Of a DNA stretch of 64,000 nucleotides, positions 45,175-54,748 are shown in pieces. How positions within the stretch are numbered: position 1 is the stretch's first letter; the number at the start of each line of letters is the position of its first letter. Position numbers and translations under genes: made by a program. The notes under the pieces were generated by a model. That model did not search any database. It was not told where the DNA came from and saw nothing but the letters and a program-made list of their open reading frames with translations. Origin of the DNA: Methylicorpusculum sp. (GTDB lineage: Bacteria; Pseudomonadota; Gammaproteobacteria; Methylococcales; Methylomonadaceae); NCBI RefSeq assembly GCF_030651835.1, contig NZ_JAUSBX010000087.1, positions 62,001-126,000 of the forward strand, written 5' to 3'.

Positions 45175-46551
45175 TCAACAAGGAATAACGACACCGGATT
45201 CTTTCATCCTCGCCAATTTATAGCGCAAGGTTCTTGGGCTGATACCCAGTTTTTCAGCGGTGTTTTTCCGGCTGCCTTGCTCGTTCTGCAAGGTATTGAG
45301 TATCACTTTTTCTTCGGTGGATCTGACTTCATCATCCAATCCGCCTGAAGAACGCAACTCCGCATCATCAAGCGACGATGCCCGAAGAGGCTCTCTGGCA
45401 GGCCTGTCTGGGTTAAACGCATGGCCCTCCTCGAACATCAAATCGTCAACTTTGATCGATTCGCCAGATTTTAATATCAACGCGCGCTGCACGACATTTT
45501 CCAGCTCCCTTACATTTCCCGGCCAGGAATACGCTTGTAATTTGGCGGCGGCTGCTGCATCAAAATCCGGCAAATTGCCTGATTGGCCGCCATGACGGCG
45601 CAATAATTCTATTGCCAGCGGCAAAATATCGCCGGGACGTTCTCTTAACGCCGGAATTTTTATTGGAAAAACACTGAGGCGATAATATAAATCTTCGCGA
45701 AACTCGCCTTGCTCGACTTTTTGTTTCAGGGTTTGATTAGTCGCCGCCAAAAATCTGACAGTCAGCGGTATTTTCTTTTGACTGCCTATCCGTTCGACTT
45801 CTTTTTCCTGGAGTACGCGTAATAATTTCGCCTGCAGGCCGATATCCATCTCGGCAATCTCATCCAGCAACAATGTGCCGTTTTGAGCTTGTTCGAATTT
45901 GCCAGGCATCGATTGCAAAGCGCCGGTAAACGCTCCTTTTTCATAACCGAACAGCATGGCTTCCAGCATGGATTCCGGGATGGCCGCACAGTTTATGGCA
46001 ACAAAAGGTCCTTGATTATAAAGGGAATGATCATGAATATAACGCGCAATGACTTCCTTACCTACGCCGCTCTCCCCTTGCAGCAATACGGTTACATCCG
46101 ATTTGGAAACCCGGGTGATTAATTCATAAAGTTTTGCCATGCCCTGATCCTGAACAATCTGGTCATTGGCTGCCGCAGGATTTGCAGCAACGAATTCTTT
46201 GACTTTATTGACCAGACTCAAGGCATCGAATGGCTTGATCAGATAATCCACCGCGCCCGCCTGAATCGCAGCCACCGCTTTTGGTATCGTGCCGTATGCC
46301 GTCATCAGGACCAACGGAGTACCTTTATGCTTGACCTGCATATTTTGTAATAATTGAAAGCCGTCCATCACAGGCATCTGCACGTCACTGACCACTAAAT
46401 GAAAGCGGTTTTCAGCAAGTTTGGCCATCGCATCCGTCCCATTACCGGCCGCCAAAACAGAATAACCTTCGATTTCCAGCGTGTCGCACAAAGCTTCGCA
46501 TAACGCTTTGTCATCTTCTACGATTAAAACATCATACGAATTCATACCCAT
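45175..46551 (-). CDS. fleR: Sigma54-dependent flagellar response regulator FleR/FlrC
   Basis: A 458-residue NtrC-type regulator. The receiver (about 5-120) has the phospho-acceptor in LVVSDVQMPVMDG. The AAA+ domain has Walker A GESGVGKE, the sigma54-contact loop GAFTGA, and Walker B LLLDEIAEM. A C-terminal Fis-type helix-turn-helix ends the chain (TAEKLGISPRTLRYKLARM). It is phosphorylated by FleS and activates mid-class flagellar operons such as fliE. The start overlaps the fleS end by 10 bases. Confidence 0.96.
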   Translation of the reverse strand: MGMNSYDVLIVEDDKALCEALCDTLEIEGYSVLAAGNGTDAMAKLAENRFHLVVSDVQMPVMDGFQLLQNMQVKHKGTPLVLMTAYGTIPKAVAAIQAGAVDYLIKPFDALSLVNKVKEFVAANPAAANDQIVQDQGMAKLYELITRVSKSDVTVLLQGESGVGKEVIARYIHDHSLYNQGPFVAINCAAIPESMLEAMLFGYEKGAFTGALQSMPGKFEQAQNGTLLLDEIAEMDIGLQAKLLRVLQEKEVERIGSQKKIPLTVRFLAATNQTLKQKVEQGEFREDLYYRLSVFPIKIPALRERPGDILPLAIELLRRHGGQSGNLPDFDAAAAAKLQAYSWPGNVRELENVVQRALILKSGESIKVDDLMFEEGHAFNPDRPAREPLRASSLDDAELRSSGGLDDEVRSTEEKVILNTLQNEQGSRKNTAEKLGISPRTLRYKLARMKESGVVIPC

Positions 46552-47768
46552 TCTCCTGACTGAACTTCGGCTTCAAAAAAACCACTGGGCAATATTGACC
46601 AGCGCTCGGCATGGACCGGTATAGAGAACGCAAAGCGAGACCCTTCACCAAGTACCGATTGACAATCCACCGAACCGCCATGAGCTTTGGCCACCGTTTC
46701 AACAACAGCCAGGCCCAATCCGGTACCGCTTATTTTTGTCGTATAAAAAGGCTCAAAAACTCTCTTTCGATGCTCTTCGGTCATACCCGCCCCATCGTCC
46801 GTTACGGTAAAACAAACAAAATCAGCTTCATTCATTGACACATCCAGACTGATATTGCCTTCTGAACCGCAGACCTCTATTGCATTATTCAATAAATTAA
46901 CGACAGCACCTCGCAGCGCATCTTCGTTGCCTTTGATGGTTTCCACGTCCACCTGATGAGTCAGTTTGAAATTAATGGCTGAGGAGAGGGACTTTTCTCG
47001 CAGTGTCTCTTCAACTTGCGCCAAAAAATCGCTTAAACAGAACGTCTCCATCGTCAGACGGCCTTCTTTCGCATACATCAACATATCGCTGATCTGCCTG
47101 TCCAAATAATGCAACCTTTCCACCAGGGTATTAGAAAATCGTTGCCGCTTGCTTTCATCCAGAGTGGGTTTAGTCAGGTGGGATGCATACAGAACTGCGG
47201 TCGATAAAGGCGTGCGTAATTGATGAGCCATACGCGCAACCATTTCCCCCATGGCCGACAAATGCTTTTGTTGATTAACAGTGTCCTGTAAACCACGCAT
47301 TTCGGTCACATCGGACAGCAAAATAAGTTGACCGGAATTATTGTTCAATTGACTCTGGCTAAGACTGACGCGCCTTCCGTCTGGTAATTGAAGCTCGTGA
47401 GGATTGTCGAATAACGCTAAAAGCCGTTGCTTCAGGATTTCGTTCCATGTCCGGCCCAGCAAGGGTTCTCCCAAAAAACTCAACGCCACCGCGTTGAAAT
47501 CGACAATACGCCCGTTTGAATCCAGTACGATGATTCCGGCCGGGAGCGCCGCGAGAATCTGCTGCAGCCGATCCGCAATTTTTTCGTTTTCAATCAGCGT
47601 CTTTAGCCGGTCACTTCTGGCCTGAACGAGTTCTGTCCGCAGCTTTTCGACCTGCTTTTCCAGGCTTTGATAGGAATCAGCCAGATTTTCCGATAGCTCA
47701 TTAAAGATTCTAAAGGCATCTGCCAGCTGTTCGGTTTTATGTGATGAAAGATTTGATGAGGTTTGCAT
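46542..47768 (-). CDS. fleS: Flagellar sensor histidine kinase FleS/FlrB
   Basis: A 408-residue soluble histidine kinase without membrane segments. A PAS domain (about 65-170, GIIVLDSNGRIVDFNAVALS) is followed by HisKA with the phospho-histidine in MAHQLRTPL and an HATPase_c domain (DDGAGMTEEHRKR and GTGLGLAVV). It passes phosphate to FleR, encoded immediately downstream with overlap. The cytoplasmic signal is not known. A candidate sigma54 promoter precedes it. Confidence 0.96.
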   Translation of the reverse strand: MQTSSNLSSHKTEQLADAFRIFNELSENLADSYQSLEKQVEKLRTELVQARSDRLKTLIENEKIADRLQQILAALPAGIIVLDSNGRIVDFNAVALSFLGEPLLGRTWNEILKQRLLALFDNPHELQLPDGRRVSLSQSQLNNNSGQLILLSDVTEMRGLQDTVNQQKHLSAMGEMVARMAHQLRTPLSTAVLYASHLTKPTLDESKRQRFSNTLVERLHYLDRQISDMLMYAKEGRLTMETFCLSDFLAQVEETLREKSLSSAINFKLTHQVDVETIKGNEDALRGAVVNLLNNAIEVCGSEGNISLDVSMNEADFVCFTVTDDGAGMTEEHRKRVFEPFYTTKISGTGLGLAVVETVAKAHGGSVDCQSVLGEGSRFAFSIPVHAERWSILPSGFFEAEVQSGEWV

Positions 47769-47801
47769 ATCCGATCGTCCGTAAAATGACGATCAAAGAT
47801 C

Positions 47802-47819
47802 ATGCGAATTTAATACCAA
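47802..47819 (-). promoter_or_regulatory. Candidate sigma54 promoter of fleSR
   Basis: On the minus strand TTGGTATTAAATTCGCAT has GG-N10-GC spacing, but the -12 element reads TCGC rather than TTGC, so the match is weaker than at fliE. It lies about 35 bases before the fleS ATG. FleQ-driven sigma54 control of fleSR is known in Pseudomonas. Confidence 0.5.
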
Positions 47820-47971
47820 GTGCTATTTAAGCTATAAAAGACAAGCAATTGAGGGAATGTAACCCGGTGGTAAGCGTCAAGAATTTGTTACTGAAGTTTC
47901 CCACTAATTTCAAAAACGGACTGTCATTATGCTTGAGCCACATGAATTATCGATAGGGTATGTGCGTAAAC

Positions 47972-48132
47972 GCAGCAATTCTCAATTTGAAGGAAAAAAG
48001 GGCTGGGAAGCTTTTCGAGAATGTCGGCAGCAGGGATGCTGCCGTCAAGACCCCAATGAGGGGTTTACGGCGTTCCTCGAAAGGCTTTTCCCAGCCCAAA
48101 GTGACGCTGAAAATATCAAACTGGGAATTGCT
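47972..48132. repeat. Imperfect palindromic element, copy 2 (about 160 bp)
   Basis: This matches copy 1 at 35600-35751 over nearly its whole length: GCAGCAATTCTCAATTTGAA, GGCTGGGA, TTCGAGAATGTCGGCAGCAG, GGGTTTACGGCG and TCCTCGAAAGGC all recur. Its central hairpin GGCAGCA-GGGA-TGCTGCC is perfect, while copy 1 has lost it. It sits in the 411-base gap between fleQ and fleS. Track ORFs 47929-48147 and 47960-48166 only cross it. Confidence 0.88.
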
Positions 48133-48179
48133 GGGGTATTACTTTGATTTGATTAAAAAGGCCTGATTATGACTAAGTA

Positions 48180-49643
48180 TTACCGCTGTAAATCATACTT
48201 GCGTAATTTTTCAACCAATGTCGTTCTTTGCATTTTCAATAACTTGGCGGCATGGGCGACGACACCGTTAGATTCGGCAAGCGCTTGTCGTATCAAATCG
48301 CTTTCCATATCGTTGAGGTATTCTTTCAGGTCAATTCCCTCTTCCGGCAAATTCACCGATCCTGAGCCCGACATCACTGGCACTGCGGACTTGGCTGCTT
48401 CTAAAATCGGGGTAACTTCCAGCAATGAAAATCTAAAGTTCTCAGGTACTTCGTATTGCTGAAATTTTTCGGGTAGATCGGAAGCATCAACCAACCCCTT
48501 AGGAAAAATGATCGCCATTCGCTCTATCAGATTTGCAAGTTCTCTTACGTTACCAGGCCAATCATGCTGCATCAAAACGGCCAACGCAGCGTCGGTCAAG
48601 CGAACTGATCCCCGGCCATCATTTTCCAGGCGATGGATTAGATCTTTTACCAAAATGGGGATATCTTCTTTGCGTTCTCTTAATGCGGGCACTTCAATGG
48701 GGAAGACATTAAGCCGGTAAAATAAATCTTCACGAAAGCGGTTTGATGCAATTTCTCCCTCAAGCTTTCGATGCGTGGCCGCAATAATTCTGACATCACA
48801 TTGAATGGTCCTATTGCTGCCGACTCTTTCAAATGACCGCTCTTGCAAGACACGTAAAAGCTTGACCTGCATAGGCATGGGCATATCGCCGATTTCATCG
48901 AGGAACAAGCTACCGCCTTCGGCCAATTCAAATCGGCCTTGGCGAGAACTTAACGCGCCGGTAAAAGCACCTTTTTCGTGACCAAACAACTCACTTTCCA
49001 GTAATTCTCCTGGAATGGCTCCGCAATTAACCGGCACAAAAGGGCGATTCGCTCTGGCGGATGAATCATGCAGGGTTCTTGCTACCACTTCCTTGCCGGT
49101 ACCGGATTCTCCCAGAATTAATACGGTTGCATCAGAATCAGCGACCTGACTGATCAGCTTGGAGACTTGAATGATGCCGGAACTGTTGCCTCTAAGACGC
49201 GGTTTGTTGGTTAATCTTCTATCATAGACTCGACGGTCCAGTTGATGCCTTCTAGCGACCTGTTGTTCCTGCGTCAACGGCAACCTGTCGAGTACCCGCT
49301 TAAAATCAGGATAAATCAACGGCCAATCCAGCGTCTGATTAACCATCGTGTCCACACTTGAGGACAGATTGACCGGCTCCCCTGCCTTTTTAAGCAGAAT
49401 GATGATTTTTTTCTCATTCTTATCGATGATGGATCTGATCACCAGGGCCTGCTTATCAATACCGTTGCCAATAAAAACAGCGGCACAATCATAAACTTTT
49501 TGATCCAGGACTTCGGAAAAATCTCCGGACGAAGAAACGCAAACTTCAAACTCCATAAACGTAAGTATTGTTATGAATTCTTGAATCCTGGAATGCTCAT
49601 CATCAATTAACCAAATGCAAGGCCAAGCCATAGATTTACTCAT
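48180..49643 (-). CDS. fleQ: Flagellar master regulator FleQ/FlrA
   Basis: A 487-residue sigma54-dependent activator. The N-terminal domain (about 1-125) is a receiver-like FleQ domain without the normal phosphorylation site. The AAA+ domain has Walker A GESGTGKE, the sigma54 loop GAFTGA and LFLDEIGDM. The C-terminal Fis-type helix-turn-helix is [20 protein letters not shown]. FleQ heads the flagellar cascade and, in Pseudomonas, binds c-di-GMP to switch between motility and matrix genes. It is on the same strand as fleSR but separated from it by the repeat element. Confidence 0.95.
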   Translation of the reverse strand: MSKSMAWPCIWLIDDEHSRIQEFITILTFMEFEVCVSSSGDFSEVLDQKVYDCAAVFIGNGIDKQALVIRSIIDKNEKKIIILLKKAGEPVNLSSSVDTMVNQTLDWPLIYPDFKRVLDRLPLTQEQQVARRHQLDRRVYDRRLTNKPRLRGNSSGIIQVSKLISQVADSDATVLILGESGTGKEVVARTLHDSSARANRPFVPVNCGAIPGELLESELFGHEKGAFTGALSSRQGRFELAEGGSLFLDEIGDMPMPMQVKLLRVLQERSFERVGSNRTIQCDVRIIAATHRKLEGEIASNRFREDLFYRLNVFPIEVPALRERKEDIPILVKDLIHRLENDGRGSVRLTDAALAVLMQHDWPGNVRELANLIERMAIIFPKGLVDASDLPEKFQQYEVPENFRFSLLEVTPILEAAKSAVPVMSGSGSVNLPEEGIDLKEYLNDMESDLIRQALAESNGVVAHAAKLLKMQRTTLVEKLRKYDLQR

Positions 49644-50191
49644 TACTTAAATTGTTAAAATCCAAAATCAATGTATTCCTCTGCAAGTACTTTATATGAA
49701 TTCGATCATCGTGCCGCCGCCCTTGAAAACGCTGTTACCCAGCACGCTGATCATTAACTTACTTCTGCCGGCTTGGCAAAGGCTTGCAGACCCATCGATA
49801 CAGCTCGATTTAATGCTTAGAGATTAGACTAATTTGATAAAAAGTCTTTTTTTTGCGCTTTTACTAAACCCGTAAAATTTGTTCAATTTTTTTAAATTGA
49901 TGGGCATGATTATCAGCCAAGAGCAGCATTTCTTTGTTAAGGACCACCCTTATCATGTCTCTTTCTTTAATGCCTATTATTTATTTCAAACAAGTCTGGC
50001 AAGCAAGCCTTGAATCTATCGCGATCAACACAACCCAGGTATTTAGCTATCCCGGATTTACGAATACTTAATACCGCCTCCTTGACACGGGCAGAAACAT
50101 TGAATAAATAACGGAAAAACGGGTTATGAGCTTGACAAAATCCTTGTATTGGGGAAACTAAGCTATCTCAATTGGATAGAGTAATTTTGTT
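49644..50191. other. Intergenic region between fleQ and the CNNM gene
   Basis: A divergent gap of about 550 bases. A possible -35 box TTGACA is at 50132-50137, with a poor -10 box 17 bases later, ahead of the CNNM gene. Two overlapping small frames (49900-50013, 37 codons, and 49955-50071, 38 codons) exist on the plus strand without a convincing ribosome-binding site. The fleQ promoter should lie on the left, but was not identified. Confidence 0.45.
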
Positions 50192-51448
50192 TTGAACGAT
50201 ATTCCCCTCAGTTTACTTTTTGGTGCACTTGCATTATTGCTCCTTCTTTCAGCTTTTTTCTCAGGGTCCGAGACTGCTCTGATGACCTTGAACAGATACC
50301 GGCTGCAACATCTTGTCAAGCACCATCACAGAGGAGCAATCAAAGCACAAAAACTGCTGCAAAGACCTGATCGGCTGATCGGCATGATACTTCTTGGCAA
50401 TAACTTTGTTAATATTCTCGCTTCATCCATAGCGACAATCATTGCCATCCGAGTGGGCGGTGAATCAAGCATTGCTCTCGGTGCCGGCATTCTGACCGTC
50501 GTCATTCTTATCTTTGCTGAGGTCACACCAAAAACACTGGCAGCCATCAAACCTGAACTTTTAGCGTTCCCCTCGGCATGGATTTATATTCCGATGCTGA
50601 AAGTTTTCTATCCTTTCGTGGCCACCATCAATTTTTTCTGTAACCTGCTGCTTAGATTGTTTGGTATCCATGTCACAAAAAATAAAAAAGAAACCATCAG
50701 TAAGGAAGAGCTGAAAAGCATCGTATCCGAAGCAGAAAGCTTGATGCCCAAGCGTTATCAAAACATCTTGCTGGGCATACTTGATCTTGAGAGCGCTACT
50801 GTAGAAGACATCATGACTCCTCGCCAGGAAATAGTCGGCATAGACATTGATGATCCGATTGAAAACATTATTGAAATCATCAAAAACAGCCCACATACCC
50901 GTTTACCGGTGTTTAAAAAGAGCATTGATCGCGTCGTTGGATTCCTGCACTTACGCAGCGTATTAACTCATCTTAATCACGTAACTTTTGATAAAAACGA
51001 TATATTGGAAACATTGATCAAACCCTATTTCATTCCGGAAAACACGCCATTACACAATCAGTTACAACATTTTAAATCCGAACGGTTACGCATCGGTCTT
51101 GTCGTTGACGAATACGGAGACGTTCAGGGCCTGGTTACGCTTGAAGATTTACTGCAGGAAATTGTCGGTGAATTAGTCAGCGATGAACAAGGCGTAAGCA
51201 AACTTACTGACGGGGGGTATCTGGTAGACGCTTCTGTAACAATCCGCGAATTGAACAGAATCACCGGCTGGAAATTACCGACTGAAGGACCTAAAACCAT
51301 CAATGGCTTGATTATTGAGTTCATGGAGACCATTCCTGAACCGGGCACCAGTGTCAGATTACATGGACATCCTTTGGAAATTATCAAACGAACAAAAAAC
51401 TCGGTCACTCAAGTCAAATTCTATCCAAATCAAGGCATACCGGACTAA
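50192..51448 (+). CDS. CNNM/CorC-type transporter-associated protein (HlyC/CorC family)
   Basis: A 418-residue membrane protein with a TTG start. The DUF21/CNNM domain (about 1-180) has four hydrophobic segments, starting LSLLFGALALLLLLSAFFSG followed by SETALMTLNRYRL. Two CBS domains follow (about 200-320, VEDIMTPRQEIVGID), then a CorC_HlyC domain (about 330-415, YLVDASVTIRELNRI). Family members handle magnesium or cobalt efflux, with ATP binding to the CBS pair. The length and domain order match YfjD-like proteins. FHA and PilZ genes follow, but 227 bases later. Confidence 0.93.
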   Translation: MNDIPLSLLFGALALLLLLSAFFSGSETALMTLNRYRLQHLVKHHHRGAIKAQKLLQRPDRLIGMILLGNNFVNILASSIATIIAIRVGGESSIALGAGILTVVILIFAEVTPKTLAAIKPELLAFPSAWIYIPMLKVFYPFVATINFFCNLLLRLFGIHVTKNKKETISKEELKSIVSEAESLMPKRYQNILLGILDLESATVEDIMTPRQEIVGIDIDDPIENIIEIIKNSPHTRLPVFKKSIDRVVGFLHLRSVLTHLNHVTFDKNDILETLIKPYFIPENTPLHNQLQHFKSERLRIGLVVDEYGDVQGLVTLEDLLQEIVGELVSDEQGVSKLTDGGYLVDASVTIRELNRITGWKLPTEGPKTINGLIIEFMETIPEPGTSVRLHGHPLEIIKRTKNSVTQVKFYPNQGIPD

Positions 51449-51551
51449 TGCCTATTCAGTAAGCCAAATAAATTTTCTGTTAATCAATACCGGATTTTCT
51501 GGACCACAAAAACTCGGTTGTGTTTTATATAAAAAAATCAAATATTTATTA

Positions 51552-51580
51552 AACATCAAGATGAACTGCCTCTTGATGTT
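51552..51580 (+). repeat. Perfect hairpin upstream of the FHA gene
   Basis: AACATCAAG pairs with CTTGATGTT (nine perfect bases, 11-base loop), 104 bases after the CNNM gene. No T-run follows on the plus strand, so it is a weak terminator candidate or a regulatory hairpin for the FHA-PilZ pair. Confidence 0.5.
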
Positions 51581-51675
51581 GATGTAGACAGTGGATTTAA
51601 TCATCACCTGCTTAAGCAGCAGCAACAAATACGGTCTATACTTTCAGCTCTAACAGTAGGTAACCTGCAACCAGA

Positions 51676-52305
51676 ATGGCAAAATTTACGGTTTTCTTTA
51701 AAGATAAAGTTATCAGCTCTTCCCTATTCGATAGCGGAGTGGTGCATATTGGTCGCGATGAAACCAACACTATCCAGTTAGACAGCCTTGCTGTGGCTCC
51801 TGCTCATGCAGCCGTGATTATCCGGGAAACTGGCGATATCATAAAACAACTCAATGATGAGTTTCCGCTAATCATCAATAACGCGAAAGTTAAAGAAGCC
51901 GTTCTTAAGAACAATGATAAAATCTTACTCGGCAAACACACCCTCATTTTCAACACCTCCGAGTCGGCTCAAGCCACTATTTCTCTCCCCGATAGTGACG
52001 TTGAGTTACTTAACCAGGAAATCCAAAACGACATCCAATTACCCGAAGCCAATCTTCAAATCATAGACGGTAAACACATTGGGAGAGTGCTGCCGCTTAA
52101 GAAAGCCATGACGCGTTTGGGAAGAAACGGAAATGGCGTTATCGTCATTGCCCGTAGAAAAGAAGGGTATTTCGTTTCGGCTTTGGAAACAAATAACTCG
52201 CTAAAACTGAATAAACAGATCTTGGGCGATCAATCTTTAAAACTCAATACTCTAGATGTCATTGAAATCGAAAACACCTCACTTCAATTTTTTCAAGTCA
52301 GTTAA
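51676..52305 (+). CDS. Tandem FHA-domain protein
   Basis: A 209-residue soluble protein with two FHA-like domains. The first (about 1-100) has the phosphopeptide-binding pattern IGRDETNTIQLDSLAVAPAHA. The second (about 125-205) has LGRNGNGVIVIARRKEGY but lacks the serine-x-x-histidine loop, so it may not bind phosphothreonine. There is no enzyme domain. It is followed 6 bases later by a PilZ gene, so the pair could link phospho-protein and c-di-GMP signals. No Ser/Thr kinase gene is in the window. Confidence 0.85.
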   Translation: MAKFTVFFKDKVISSSLFDSGVVHIGRDETNTIQLDSLAVAPAHAAVIIRETGDIIKQLNDEFPLIINNAKVKEAVLKNNDKILLGKHTLIFNTSESAQATISLPDSDVELLNQEIQNDIQLPEANLQIIDGKHIGRVLPLKKAMTRLGRNGNGVIVIARRKEGYFVSALETNNSLKLNKQILGDQSLKLNTLDVIEIENTSLQFFQVS

Positions 52306-52311
52306 TACTTT

Positions 52312-52698
52312 ATGAACTCAGAAACCTCAACAGACAAGCGCAAATTTCAACGGATTTTTTATAACGCGCAGGCAGAATTGAGCAATGGAGAATCTACGTG
52401 GAAATGTCAAATTCGTGATCTTTCACTGAAAGGCTGTTTGTTAAATTTTTGCGAGGCTTGGCAGGGCGAAATTGATAGCCTTTATACCCTATCGTTCGAC
52501 TTATCCAATGACATCAGCATTACCATGTCAGTCTCGGTATCCCATGTAATCGGGGATAATGCGGGGTTTAAATGCGAGCATATCGATATAGAAAGCATCA
52601 CCGCACTTAGACGCCTGGTCGAACTCAACCTGGGAAACAGCGAATTGCTGGAAAGAGATTTGGCCTCGCTGGCCGAATACAGCAAACCCGATGCTTAA
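52312..52698 (+). CDS. PilZ-domain c-di-GMP receptor
   Basis: A 128-residue single PilZ domain. Both c-di-GMP motifs are present: RxxxR in RKFQR, and D/NxSxxG in DLSLKG. The C-terminal helix is longer than in minimal PilZ proteins. It should bind c-di-GMP and act on a partner. The FHA protein encoded 6 bases upstream is the most likely candidate by position. The gene converges on radA across 39 bases without an obvious terminator. Confidence 0.93.
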   Translation: MNSETSTDKRKFQRIFYNAQAELSNGESTWKCQIRDLSLKGCLLNFCEAWQGEIDSLYTLSFDLSNDISITMSVSVSHVIGDNAGFKCEHIDIESITALRRLVELNLGNSELLERDLASLAEYSKPDA

Positions 52699-52737
52699 TA
52701 CCCTGAAATATACCGCAAGACAATTCAATTCTGGATT

Positions 52738-54114
52738 TTAAAGTTCCGATAATACCGTTAACGCATCTGACAATGTCGCAACAGGATAGATCTTTAGATC
52801 GGCAATCGGCTTTTTAGGCGCGTTAGCTTTGGGAATGACTGCCGCTTTAAATCCGTGTTTGGCTGCATCATTGAGCCGTGCATAGCCATTGGCTACCGGT
52901 CTTATCTCACCATTTAAACCCAACTCACCAAAGAACAGCATGTTATGGGGGATTATTTTATCCCTGAGACTCGACACAATGCTGATCACAATGGCTAAAT
53001 CAGAACTGGTCTCGGTCACTTTTATGCCACCAACGACATTGGCATAAATCTCATCAGTTGCCGTAACAATACCGCCATGCCGCGACAAAATCGCCAGCAG
53101 CATCGCCAGTCGGTTTTGGTCGAAGCCCACAGCCAAGCGCCTGGGATTTCCGTATTGACAATCAGTCACAAGGGCTTGTATTTCAACCAGCAAAGGACGA
53201 GTGCCTTCCCATAAAACAGTAACAACACTGCCTGATGAAGGTTTTTCAGCGCGGTTTAAAAACATGGCAGATGGATTTTTTACTTCTTTAAGCCCTGTGC
53301 TGTCCATTGCAAAAAAACCTAATTCACCAATACTGCCAAACCGGTTTTTATCGGCTCGCAACACTCGAAAACGGGCATCGTCTGTTGATGACAACACCAC
53401 TTGTGTATCCACAATATGACTGAGCGTCATAGGCCCGGCCAAAGACTGATCCTTGGTAACATGACCCACTAAAAAAATCGAAACATTGTGCCGTTTGGCA
53501 TACTGGGTCAAATAACTGGCTGATTCCCTCACCTGAGATACAGCACCGGGTGCGGATTCGGTAGATTCGTTGAACATGACTTGAATTGAATCGATTACGA
53601 CGACCTGAGGTTTTATTTCATCGAGTATTTCGCAGATCTGCTGCACCGACGTTTCTGCCAGCATTTTAATTTTATTGGCCGCCAACCCAAGCCGATGGGC
53701 TCTTTCCGCTATTTGTTGCAAGGACTCTTCGCCTGACACATAAAGCACGCTGATTTCTCTTTGCGCAATGTTGGCAATAGCTTGCAATAGAATCGTACTT
53801 TTTCCTGCTCCCGGAGCGCCACCTATCAAAATGACGCTCCCTTTAACTACCCCTCCTCCCAACACACGGTCAAATTCAGCAATTCCGGTAGAGAGCCGTT
53901 CAGCTTGGGCCAAATCAACATCCGATAACCACTTTACCGTGGATTTGCTGCCTGCATAACCTTCATTTGCGCCTGCTCTATCATTTTTACCGCTACCCAA
54001 CCGCACTTCCTTAATGGTGTTCCACGCACCACACACCGTGCACTGTCCATTCCAGCGCGGATAATCAGCCCCACAATCATCACAGACAAACCCGGTTTTA
54101 ATTTTTTTAGTCAT
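52738..54114 (-). CDS. radA: DNA repair protein RadA
   Basis: A 458-residue RadA/Sms that promotes branch migration in recombination. The zinc finger CDDCGADYPRWNGQC opens the chain; Walker A is GGAPGAGKST; the RadA-specific motif KNRFG is present; and a Lon-like domain closes it (FFGELGLNGEIRPV). Length is typical. It stands apart from the upstream regulator gene across a 630-base gap. Confidence 0.97.
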   Translation of the reverse strand: MTKKIKTGFVCDDCGADYPRWNGQCTVCGAWNTIKEVRLGSGKNDRAGANEGYAGSKSTVKWLSDVDLAQAERLSTGIAEFDRVLGGGVVKGSVILIGGAPGAGKSTILLQAIANIAQREISVLYVSGEESLQQIAERAHRLGLAANKIKMLAETSVQQICEILDEIKPQVVVIDSIQVMFNESTESAPGAVSQVRESASYLTQYAKRHNVSIFLVGHVTKDQSLAGPMTLSHIVDTQVVLSSTDDARFRVLRADKNRFGSIGELGFFAMDSTGLKEVKNPSAMFLNRAEKPSSGSVVTVLWEGTRPLLVEIQALVTDCQYGNPRRLAVGFDQNRLAMLLAILSRHGGIVTATDEIYANVVGGIKVTETSSDLAIVISIVSSLRDKIIPHNMLFFGELGLNGEIRPVANGYARLNDAAKHGFKAAVIPKANAPKKPIADLKIYPVATLSDALTVLSEL

Positions 54115-54748
54115 ATCCGTCTTTTAATGTTTCTTTTATTATTCTGAAAAAGCCGGTCATTTTTATACAAAATTAAGGCCAGGCCATTGAAACTTACCGG
54201 ATATTAGCGATATCCGGCCGATTGCAGTACAAAAGCTACAATAAAGGTAAAAGGTATCTGTTCACTCCTGCTATTTTATTGGGTGCAGGTGGTTGATTGA
54301 AAAGGCTTCTGCAACAGGGATGTTGCAGAGAGCTACATGAACGTATTGATGCGTCCTTTGAAATAGGGTATCTGTTTAATCAAAATACCCAGCGAAATTT
54401 ATTTTCCCTGATTCTAAAAGCTAAACTTGAACTAAACTAAGCGCATTGACCTGAATGTTATCGCTTCAGCTGGAATCTTTCCTTGATTTAGCAATTTAAG
54501 ACAGTGCATAGTAACTACGCTAAACCAATCTACATAAAATAATTGAATTTCAACTATGGCGAATTCAACCTATAAATTCAATTACCTTTTAATTTTAAAT
54601 TTATGCAACAAACCGTTATTCAGCATCACGAAAACAAAGCATGAAACGACCCATAAGAAATACATCCTATTTCTCAACAATGGTAGGGCTGCTTGACCCA
54701 CTATTTTCGTTTTGAAGCATTCATGCTGTCGGCAAAAACTTATTAAAA
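54115..54748. other. Intergenic region with a decayed repeat remnant
   Basis: A divergent gap with no gene recognised. The central part carries CTGCAACA-GGGA-TGTTGCAG (54309-54328), a perfect hairpin similar to the heart of the 150-160 bp element, with faint flanking similarity. The rest is A+T-rich and should hold the promoters of radA and the LuxR-type gene; none stood out. Confidence 0.5.
54291..54390. repeat. Possible decayed third copy of the palindromic element
   Basis: The hairpin CTGCAACAGGGATGTTGCAG matches the core of copies 1 and 2 (GGCAGCAGGGATGCTGCC) in form and spacing, and GCGTCCTTTGAAA to its right recalls GCGTTCCTCGAAA. The ends of the element are not clear. Similarity is partial. 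Confidence 0.35.

Noticed and set aside
47929-48166. Two overlapping ORFs of 68-72 residues between fleQ and fleS
   Set aside because: Both cross copy 2 of the palindromic element.
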